This document shows, piece after piece, positions 17,160 through 25,656 of a stretch of DNA of 64,000 nt. Position 1 is the first letter of the stretch. Every line of letters starts with the position of its first letter. The position numbers were made by a program, and so were the translations under genes. The DNA lies in NCBI GenBank assembly GCA_011525785.1, contig WYBT01000012.1, positions 62,001-126,000 on the forward strand. The letters run 5' to 3'. A model generated the notes under the pieces. The model saw only the letters and a list, made by a program, of their open reading frames with translations. It was not told the origin of the DNA and searched no databases. The DNA is from Planctomycetaceae bacterium (lineage in GTDB: Bacteria; Planctomycetota; UBA1135; GCA-002686595).

Positions 17160-17601
17160 GGAATCTCGGGTCCTTCCGGGGGGAGGGGCGAAGGCAAGCG
17201 CGACGCGCGGCTCTACCCCGCCTGGATCGGGCTTGCACGGCTCTTGGCCCGGTTGATCGCAGGTCCAGCCGCGTGCGGAGGATCCTGCCGGGCGCATGCC
17301 GTGCGGGACGAGGGGGTGGGACAGTTGGGATGGGCAAACCGTAGGAACGGACGGGAACCGCAGGGTCAGCGCCGCGCGGGCGCAGCCCACCGCTTCCCGT
17401 GGGGGGCATGGTCATAACCGACAGCCTCCGGCCGCGGCAAGGGAGAACTGCCCACTCTGGAGTGGACCGCCGCGGCCCGCGGCGTACCGTGGACCTCGGC
17501 GTGGTCGTCGAAGCGACGCCCGCGCCGTGCGCTCTCCTACCCCGCGGGCGCCCGTGGTTTCCCCTCTCGCTCTGCTCCGCCCCATCCGCACGCCGCAGGC
17601 C
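17160..17601. other. Divergent intergenic region without a gene
   Basis: About 440 nt between the BRCT-like gene (minus) and coaE (plus). No protein or RNA is recognised. It presumably holds two divergent promoters. The coaE frame stays open upstream to 17296, so a longer CoaE N-terminus cannot be excluded. Confidence 0.5.
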
Positions 17602-18339
17602 GTGTCGACCGCCGATTCGCAGCCCACGTCATCCGAGCGCGAGGCCCCCGCGCCCCGTCCGTTGGTGCTGGGCGTGATGGGCGGAGTCGCCTCCGGCAAG
17701 TCCCGCGTCGCGCGGCTGCTGGCGGGCGAGGACGGAGCGCACGTCGACGCCGACGCGCTGGCCCACGCGGCGCTCGAGACGCCGGCCGCACGCGCCTGGG
17801 TGGCCGAGCGGGTCGGCGCCCACGCCTTGGGCGAAGCGCGAGTCGATCGCGCCGCGGTGGCGCGGGCGGTGTTCGCCGATCCCGCCCTTCGACGCGAACT
17901 GGAGGCGTTGATCCACCCAATGGTGCGCGCGTCGATCGCCGAGGCGCTGGCTGCTGCACGGCGCGAGCAGCGCCCGCGCGTCGTGCTCGACGTTCCCCTG
18001 CTGCTCGAGAACGACGCGCAGCACCAGCTCGTGGCGCAGTGCGACGCGCTGGTGTTCGTCGACACGGACGCTACAGTGCGACGCGCACGGGCGCGGGCGA
18101 CCCGCGGCTGGAGCGACGAGGAACTCGCCCGCCGCGAAGCCGCGCAACTGCCGCTCGAGTTCAAGCGCTCACGCGCCGACGTCGTGATCCCCAACGACGG
18201 CGACTGGGCGCAGACGGTCAGCGCCGCCCAGGCAGCGCTGCTCCGGATCGAGCGCGAGTCCGAGTCCGGGTTCAGGCGCAAGCGCGAACCCGAACACGAA
18301 CCCGCTCCGGAGCGCGAGCGCCGTCGGGCCGGACACTGA
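17602..18339 (+). CDS. coaE: Dephospho-CoA kinase
   Basis: A protein of about 245 residues catalysing the last step of coenzyme A synthesis, phosphorylation of dephospho-CoA. The P-loop is GVMGGVASGKS (ending S34). Further family motifs are DADALAH (the D-A-D substrate residues), LIHPMVR, VVLDVPLLLEN and DALVFVDTD. The C-terminal 30 residues form an extra charged tail (REPEHEPAPERERRR) not found in the core family and likely disordered. A GTG was taken as start because it gives a normal-length leader of 20 residues before the first strand; other GTGs upstream are possible. Cytoplasmic. Confidence 0.92.
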   Translation: MSTADSQPTSSEREAPAPRPLVLGVMGGVASGKSRVARLLAGEDGAHVDADALAHAALETPAARAWVAERVGAHALGEARVDRAAVARAVFADPALRRELEALIHPMVRASIAEALAAARREQRPRVVLDVPLLLENDAQHQLVAQCDALVFVDTDATVRRARARATRGWSDEELARREAAQLPLEFKRSRADVVIPNDGDWAQTVSAAQAALLRIERESESGFRRKREPEHEPAPERERRRAGH

Positions 18340-18386
18340 CGGCTCTCCGCCGCAGCGAAAGCTCAGCCGCACCGGACTTCGCGCGG

Positions 18387-18430
18387 CCGGCCAGTCGAAT
18401 GGCCGGTCGACTGGCAGTTCGACTGGCCGG
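18387..18430. promoter_or_regulatory. Inverted repeat in the rho leader
   Basis: Perfect 13-nt arms (18387-18399 and 18418-18430) enclose an 18-nt loop. The loop itself contains another copy of the GGCCGGTCGACTGG-like unit, so alternative pairings are possible. It lies between coaE and rho, 167 nt before the rho start, where a regulatory leader could act. Confidence 0.55.
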
Positions 18431-18596
18431 TTCGGCGAGCCCAGCTCGGCAGGGCCCGCTCGGCCGAGCCACGCCGCGCCGCTCGAAACCAACCCTGGCC
18501 CACCCGCTCCGCGCCTTCGAAATCCACAGCGTCGGCCCCGCCGCCCCTCCTCGCGCCGGACTCGACTCCCCTCTCCCCAACGCACCTCGCGCCTTC

Positions 18597-20051
<1,455 letters not shown>

Positions 20052-20807
20052 GCGCAACTTGTGCTCGCGCAGCGCGGACCGCGCTGCGCCAGCGCCGCTC
20101 TCGTCGCGCCAGCGTGGAAGGGCGACCCGCCGGGCCGCGCGTGCGCGTCGAACGCGCTCGCGTGGCCCGCGTCGCGTTCGGCGCGGCTGTCGAGCGCCGC
20201 GCGCCGCTGCGCTGCATCGAGCCGTCCCGGGGACCGGGCTGCGCGCGGAGCACCTTCGTGCTCGCTCCGGCTGGCGCTTGCCCCGGGACTCGAGCGCGCG
20301 CCGCGGCAGACCGAACTGGCCGAGCGCGGGCGCAGCCTGGGCGCAGGCGTCGCCCCCAGGCCTCAAAACGACCACAACGGCCGATTTTGGCGTTCAGACC
20401 GTGCCTTCCGCGGCCGTGCACAGGGCCCGCGAGCGGTCCTCGCGACGCATTTGCGTCCTTCTAGCCTTCTCGCCGCAACGCCGCTCGCCAGAGGAATCGC
20501 CGGCGCGAACTGAGGGCGACCAAGGCCCCCCCGGCGCGCGCGAGGAACCCGCGCGTCTGAACTCCAGAAACGGCCGCTACGGATCCGAATCCTGGACCGT
20601 GGACGTTTTCGGCCGGGCACAAGCGGGCTGGAAAGCGCTTCCGCAAAGGCCTCCCAGGGGCCCGGAAAGGCCCCTCGACCGCTCCCCAGCGCCACAGCAA
20701 CCAAGTCGGGTTCAGCGCTTGCGATCGGCGGGAGCGAGCGCGCGCCGAGGCGCGCCGGACCTGACGCACACGCCGACGACGCCACACGCGCAAGCCCCCC
20801 CCCACTC
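20052..20807. other. 756-nt intergenic region after rho
   Basis: The longest gap in the window. It holds a perfect palindrome just after rho (20067-20089) and a hairpin at 20656-20675 with 7-nt arms. Overlapping open frames on both strands show no protein-like features. It is somewhat less G+C-rich in the middle. An unrecognised RNA cannot be excluded. Confidence 0.5.
20067..20089 (+). terminator. Palindromic hairpin after rho
   Basis: Perfect 11-nt arms (20067-20077, 20079-20089) around a single base start 15 nt after the rho stop. No T-run follows, so it may be a 3'-end stabiliser or a Rho-dependent site rather than a classic intrinsic terminator. Confidence 0.45.
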
Positions 20808-21941
20808 ATGCAGTTCGCCCATACCACGATGAAGCTCCATGACGACTCCCTGTCCGCGAGCCCGCTGGCCGCTCGCGAAGCCGCGCTGGTCGCGGCGCTC
20901 GACGCTCGGCCGGCCGCCACGGTCGCCGAGCGGCTCCAGCGCGCCAAGCGCGCACACACCACTCGGCGCGTGGCGCTCGAAAACGGCGTCGCGCTGCTGT
21001 CCGAGGCCGCGCCGCGCGCCGGTGATCTCGTGCTCGCGCGCGTCGAAGCGCTCGGACAGCACGACAAGCTGCAAGACCCCAGCGGTCGTCGCGTGCACCT
21101 GTTCGTCGGCGACGAGATCGTCGTCGCGTACGGCAATCGCTACGCGCCCAGCCAGTTCGAAGCCTTCGTGCCCGGAGACCTCGGCGCCTGCCACCTCGCG
21201 GCCGGCGGCGGGATCGCTGCGCGCGTCGTCGCGGCGAACTCGCGCATGGACGAGCCCACCGCGCTCACGCCGCTCGGCCTGATCGCCGACGCGCGCGGCG
21301 AGCGACTCAACCTGGCTTGCGCGGCCCTGCCGCCGCGCGAGCTGCCGGCGCTGCGACCGCCGGTCTTCGCGGTGCTCGGCGCCTCGATGGACTCCGGCAA
21401 GACCACGGCGGCCGCGGCGCTGATCCGCGGACTGTCGCGCCTGGGCCTGCGCGTCGGCGCGGCGAAGGTCACCGGCACGGGCGCGTCGGGCGATCCGTAC
21501 TTGTTCCGCGACTCGGGCGCGCACGAGGTGCTCGACTTCGTCGACGCCGGGTGCGCCACGACCTACCTCGCGCCCCACGAGCAGATCGAAGCGATCAGCG
21601 CGACCTTGATCGCGCATCTGGGCGAAGTGGGCAGCGAAGTCATCGTGGTCGAGGTCGCCGACGGACTGCTGCAGCGCGAGACGCGCGCGCTGCTCGAGTC
21701 GGGCTTCTCGCACCGCGCCTTCGACGGCGTGCTGTTCGCCGCCGCCGACGCGCTCGGCGCTGCGCAGGGTGTGAGCTGGCTGCGGACGCGCGGACACAAC
21801 GTGCTCGCCGCCACGGGCCTGATGACCGCCTCGCCGCTCGCCCGCCGCGAAGCCGAGGAGATCTGCGAAGCCGCGGTGCGCGGCGTCGAGCAGCTCGAGA
21901 GCCCGCTGGTCGCTGCGGAACTGCGCGCGCGCGTGCGATGA
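20808..21941 (+). CDS. P-loop NTPase, DUF1611/MobB-like
   Basis: A 377-residue cytoplasmic protein. The N-terminal half (about 50-175) is beta-rich and includes VHLFVGDEIVVAYGNRYAPSQFE. The C-terminal half starts with a Walker A motif LGASMDSGKTT (190-200). It continues with VGAAKVTGTGASGDPYLFRDSG and the strand EVIVVEVADG, a layout seen in MobB- and DUF1611-type P-loop NTPases. It is the first of three genes, and its stop overlaps the start of the ABC-like gene (ATGA). An alternative ATG lies 21 nt downstream. Substrate and partner unknown; the overlap suggests that it works with the transporter-like protein and the porin. Confidence 0.65.
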   Translation: MQFAHTTMKLHDDSLSASPLAAREAALVAALDARPAATVAERLQRAKRAHTTRRVALENGVALLSEAAPRAGDLVLARVEALGQHDKLQDPSGRRVHLFVGDEIVVAYGNRYAPSQFEAFVPGDLGACHLAAGGGIAARVVAANSRMDEPTALTPLGLIADARGERLNLACAALPPRELPALRPPVFAVLGASMDSGKTTAAAALIRGLSRLGLRVGAAKVTGTGASGDPYLFRDSGAHEVLDFVDAGCATTYLAPHEQIEAISATLIAHLGEVGSEVIVVEVADGLLQRETRALLESGFSHRAFDGVLFAAADALGAAQGVSWLRTRGHNVLAATGLMTASPLARREAEEICEAAVRGVEQLESPLVAAELRARVR

Positions 21942-23605
21942 ACTCCGGCGCTGCCCCCGCACTGCCGCGCGTGTTCGCGCGCTCGCGTCGGCGCCTGTGG
22001 CTGGAGCTCGCCGCCCTGGCCACGGCGCGCGCGAGCGCAACCGCCGGCTCGGTGCTGCTGGTGCGCGAGCTGTTCGACGCGCTCGCCAGCGACCAGGGAC
22101 GCGCCCTCGCTCCGCTGGGCGTGCTCGCGCTGTGCCTGGTGCTCGACACCTGCGCACAAGGCTGGGAGCGCGCCGCGGCGGAGCGACTGGGCCAGCACTA
22201 CGTCGGTCAGACGCGCTCGCTGCTGTTCGCGCACCTCGCGCAGGTCGAGCTCCGCGAACTCGAACGCCGCGGCCAGGGCGCGCTGCTGCTGCGGATGGTC
22301 GGCGACCTCACTCCGCTGCGTCAGTGGATCGCTTCGGGCATCGTGCGAATGGGAGTCGCCTCGGCGGTCACCGGCGCCGCGCTCGCAGCGCTGGGCTGGA
22401 GCGCACCCGCGCTGGCGCTCGCAGTCGGCGTCGTGTTCGCGCTGGGAACCGTCGCGACGCTCGCGCTGGCCAGCCGGCTCGAGCGCCGCTCCTCCGCGCT
22501 GCGGCGCGCGCGCGGCGCGCTGGCCAACCGCCTGTCCGAGCGACTGCACTCGCCCGGTCTGCTGCGCGTGCTGGGCATCGACAAGAGCGAGCGCCGCGCG
22601 CTGGAGCGCGCGCAGTCCGAGCTGCAAGCGCTGGCCGTCGAGCGCGCGCGCTCGATCGGTGCGCTGCGCGCGATCGCGGCGGGCGCGGCGAGTGCGGCCC
22701 TGCTCGCCACGCTGGCGCTCGGGACGCTGTGGGCGCCGCGCTTGCCCAGCGCAGATCTCGCCGCAGCCGTGGCGCTGGTCGGACTGCTCGCACCCGGACT
22801 GCGCGACCTGGGAAAAGCGCACGAAATCTGGGTCGAGGCGCGCGTGGTGCGCGCTCGACTCCAGCAACTGCTGGCGCTGCCGCGGCTGCCGCGCGGAGCG
22901 ACGCCGCTGCCCGCGAGCGCGCGCTCGGGGCCCTTGGCGGTGAGCTTCGAAGCGGTCGGCGTCGCCGAGGCGCTGAAGGGCGTGGACCTCGAACTCGCGC
23001 CGGGGCGCCGCATCGCTCTGCTCGACGGCTCGAGCCCGGGCGCCCGCGCGCTGCTGGAACTGCTGGCGCGCGCCGTGCAGCCCGACGTGGGCTGCGTGCG
23101 CGTCGGAGGCGTCGACCTGGCCACGCTCGCGCGGCGCGACTTCCGCCAGCGCGTCGGAGTGGCGAGCCCGCGCTGGCCGCTGCTGCGCGGCGCCCTCGAG
23201 CGCAATCTGCGTTGCCGCTGGCGCACGGCCTCCCGCGCGAGCTTGGCGCGCGCCATCGAGCGCTGCGAGCTCGAGCCCCTGCTCACGCGCCTGCCCAAGG
23301 GCGCGCGCACGCGGCTGCTGGAGCGCGGCGCGAACCTCTCGCCCAGCGATCGCACGCGCGTGCGCGTGGCTCGCGCGGTGCTCGGAGAGCCCGGCCTGTT
23401 GCTGCTCGACGAGCTCGACACCGACCTCGATCAGCCCACGCGCGAATGGCTGCGCCGGCTGATCGAGCACTACCCCGGAACGGTCCTGTTCACGACGCGC
23501 GACGAGCAGTTCGTCCGCCTGGCCGACGAGGCCTGGCGCGTCGCGGAGGGCCGCATCCAACGTCTCGACCCCACTTCGTTCGGAGCTCTCCTGCCGTGTT
23601 CGTGA
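21938..23605 (+). CDS. ABC exporter-like protein with degenerate ATPase domain
   Basis: A 555-residue half-transporter architecture: a membrane domain (about 15-290, five or six hydrophobic segments) and a nucleotide-binding-like domain (about 330-550). The latter aligns with exporter ATPases around GVDLATLARRDFRQRVGV and the Walker B strand LLLLDE (487-492). The Walker A region reads DGSSPGARA (363-371) with no G-K-S/T, and the LSGGQ signature is replaced by NLSPSD (466-471). ATP hydrolysis by this chain is therefore unlikely. Either it pairs with another ABC subunit or it has a non-transport role. It overlaps the P-loop gene by 4 nt and the porin gene by 10 nt. Confidence 0.75.
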   Translation: MNSGAAPALPRVFARSRRRLWLELAALATARASATAGSVLLVRELFDALASDQGRALAPLGVLALCLVLDTCAQGWERAAAERLGQHYVGQTRSLLFAHLAQVELRELERRGQGALLLRMVGDLTPLRQWIASGIVRMGVASAVTGAALAALGWSAPALALAVGVVFALGTVATLALASRLERRSSALRRARGALANRLSERLHSPGLLRVLGIDKSERRALERAQSELQALAVERARSIGALRAIAAGAASAALLATLALGTLWAPRLPSADLAAAVALVGLLAPGLRDLGKAHEIWVEARVVRARLQQLLALPRLPRGATPLPASARSGPLAVSFEAVGVAEALKGVDLELAPGRRIALLDGSSPGARALLELLARAVQPDVGCVRVGGVDLATLARRDFRQRVGVASPRWPLLRGALERNLRCRWRTASRASLARAIERCELEPLLTRLPKGARTRLLERGANLSPSDRTRVRVARAVLGEPGLLLLDELDTDLDQPTREWLRRLIEHYPGTVLFTTRDEQFVRLADEAWRVAEGRIQRLDPTSFGALLPCS

Positions 23606-24771
23606 TCCCCCTGTGGCTGCCCGCGCTCGCCTCCCTGGCCCTCAACTCCTCCACACCGCTCGAGGAACGGAGCTGGCGCTTCGAGGCCGATGAGAGCGGC
23701 CTCGCCCTGCGCTCGCCGGACCGCGACTGGCGCCTGGAGCTCGGCGGCCGCGCGCACTTCGACGCGGTCGCGGTCGACGACGACGTCACACCGTTGGACG
23801 ACGGCGGCGAGTTCCGCCGACTGCGCCTCGATGCGACGCTGCGCTACGGCAAACGCTGGAGCGCGCGCGTGGACTACGACTTCGGCGGGCTGGTCGAAGG
23901 CTGGTACAGCACCTGGCTGCGCTACGACGCGCCCGGGCCGTGGCGCTACACCGCCGGCAACATGCTCGTGCCCTTCGGACTCGAGAACGCCACCAGCTCC
24001 AACGACCTCACCTTCCTCGAGCGCTCGCAGTCGAGCGCGCTGCTTCCGGGCTTCGCCGTCGGCGTTCAAGCCGAGCGAACGGCCAAGGACAACTACACGG
24101 CCCTGGGACTGTTCGGCGATCCGCTCGACGCCGCGCCCTCGCGCCGCAGCGAGGGCGTGGGACTGTTCGCGCGGCACACGCGCGCGCTGTGGCAGGACGG
24201 CGAAGAGCGGCTGTGGCATGTCGGAGGCTCGCTGGAGCTGCGCGACATCGACGGGGGCTCGCGCTACCGCATGCGCACGCGGCCCGAGCTGGGCACGGTC
24301 GAGCGGCGCCTGATCGACTCGCGCACGATCGACGATGTCGACGTGGCCTTCACGCTCGGCGCCGAGTCGGCGCTGCAGCTGGGCCCCTTCTCGCTGCAGG
24401 GCGAGTGGGTCGGCGCGCAGCTCGAGCGCGACAGCGTCGACGTCTCGTTCTCAGCCTGGTACCTGCAGGCCTCGTACTTCCTCAGCGGTCAAGCGCGCCG
24501 CTACCGCGCCGACCGCGGCAGCTTCACCGACCCGGCCGGCCTGTCCAAGCGCGACGCCTGGGAGCTCGCGCTGCGCGTCAGCGGACTGGACCTCGAAGAT
24601 GGCGACATCACCGGCGGCGAGGGCGCGAACGTCACGCTGGGCCTCAACTGGTACGTCAACCGCAACCTGCGCGTGATGCTCAACTACGTCGAAGCGCAGG
24701 CCCAGCCCAACCGCAACGGTGTCGACGAGACCGCGCGCGCGATCGCGGCGCGCGTGCAGCTGGCGTTCTAG
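23596..24771 (+). CDS. OprP/OprO-like outer-membrane porin
   Basis: A 391-residue predicted outer-membrane beta-barrel of the phosphate-selective porin O/P family. A short signal (FVIPLWLPALASLAL) is followed by the family-type start WRLELGGRAHFDAVAVDDD. Alternating strand segments follow (LRYGKRWSARVDYDFGG, GNMLVPFGLENATSSND, LNWYVNRNLRVMLNYVEAQ). The chain ends in the barrel signature RVQLAF with terminal phenylalanine. The GTG start overlaps the ABC-like stop by 10 nt, with GGAG about 10 nt upstream. Phosphate selectivity is family lore, not shown here; it may pass another anion. No phosphate-transport genes lie nearby. Confidence 0.82.
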   Translation: MFVIPLWLPALASLALNSSTPLEERSWRFEADESGLALRSPDRDWRLELGGRAHFDAVAVDDDVTPLDDGGEFRRLRLDATLRYGKRWSARVDYDFGGLVEGWYSTWLRYDAPGPWRYTAGNMLVPFGLENATSSNDLTFLERSQSSALLPGFAVGVQAERTAKDNYTALGLFGDPLDAAPSRRSEGVGLFARHTRALWQDGEERLWHVGGSLELRDIDGGSRYRMRTRPELGTVERRLIDSRTIDDVDVAFTLGAESALQLGPFSLQGEWVGAQLERDSVDVSFSAWYLQASYFLSGQARRYRADRGSFTDPAGLSKRDAWELALRVSGLDLEDGDITGGEGANVTLGLNWYVNRNLRVMLNYVEAQAQPNRNGVDETARAIAARVQLAF

Positions 24772-25286
24772 CGCCGTGCGGCAGGGCCGCGTTGGCAGCA
24801 GCTGACGCCCCGCGTGCGCCGGCAAGGTGCAGCGTCGGAGCGTCTTCGTCGGAGGACTCGAGAGGAGCGGCAACGCAGCGAGTTGTGTGCGTCGCGCTGG
24901 ATCACGACGTCGCCCTCGGGATCCAGTGCGCCGGCTCGAGCCGAGCGCGGGCTCGACGCTGCGAACGCGGAGCACGCGGCCCGGCTGCGTCTTCGTCGAC
25001 GCGCGCGGCTCGCGCTCCGCGCTGCTTCTCGCAGGCCGCGCTGCGCCGGATCCGTGAGCGCGATCGGTGCGTTCGGGCCGGCGCACGGACGGCCGCGGAC
25101 GCTCGGCGAGCTGGCGCGCGGCGCGCGAAGAACTTTCGCGCTCGCGGACCGCGGCCGGCGCGCTCCCGCGGCGCTGCTGCCGTCCGCGCGCGCCAAACCG
25201 GGCTAATTTAGGAGTGCTGGCGGCGGCAAGTTCGCCCCGCCGGCGAAGACCCTCCTCCGCCCAATCCAGGAACTCGCCGCCCGCAC
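24772..25286. other. Intergenic region, 515 nt
   Basis: Between the porin gene and a small secreted protein. Open frames on both strands overlap and look random. It contains an inverted repeat built on CTGGATC/GATCCAG near 24897-24926 and a possible -10 (TAATTT, 25204-25209) for the downstream gene. Confidence 0.5.
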
Positions 25287-25553
25287 ATGCGCGCCCTCTT
25301 GATCTCGCTCGCTCTGGTGAGCACTGCCTCGTTCGCCTCGGCCACCACCCAGCAGTACTTCCAGCGCGTCGACGCGGCGCAGGTCGCCAAGGCGCGCGCG
25401 TGGCTCGACGCCAGCGGTCATTCGGGTGTCGCCGTGCGCTCCTTCCGCGGTCGTCTGACGCTGAGCGGCGCGCTGCCGAAGGGCGCTTCGCGCGACGCGC
25501 TGCTGGACGGCGCGCGCAAAGCGACCGGCGCAGTCAGCGTCCACGCCGGCTGA
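25287..25553 (+). CDS. Small secreted BON-like protein
   Basis: An 88-residue protein with a clear signal peptide (MRALLISLALVSTASFASA). The mature part, about 68 residues, has one helix (VDAAQVAKARAWLDA) and the pattern VAVRSFRGRLTLSGALP, a helix, then GAVSVHAG. This resembles a single BON domain (V-x-V-x-x-x-x-G-x-V-x-L-x-G). BON domains occur in periplasmic proteins that attach to membranes or phospholipid. It stands alone upstream of a large secreted protein, with its own possible promoter. The gene is likely real because of the signal peptide and codon use; the domain call is tentative. Confidence 0.6.
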   Translation: MRALLISLALVSTASFASATTQQYFQRVDAAQVAKARAWLDASGHSGVAVRSFRGRLTLSGALPKGASRDALLDGARKATGAVSVHAG

Positions 25554-25611
25554 CGGCGCGCGAGCCGCACGCGAGCTCTCACGCGCGTGTGCCTCGCGCT
25601 CGATGCGCGCT

Positions 25612-25617
25612 TAGACT
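25612..25617 (+). promoter_or_regulatory. Possible -10 element
   Basis: TAGACT lies 40 nt before the start of the next gene. The same hexamer occurs before the metallopeptidase gene at 47610. No clear -35. Confidence 0.25.
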
Positions 25618-25656
25618 GCTGCGACGCCGCGCACGGTTCGCGTCGGCACGCACCCT

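Noticed and set aside
20363..21136. 257-codon minus-strand frame after rho
   Set aside because: It overlaps the start of the P-loop NTPase gene and shows no signal peptide, motif or consistent amino acid composition.
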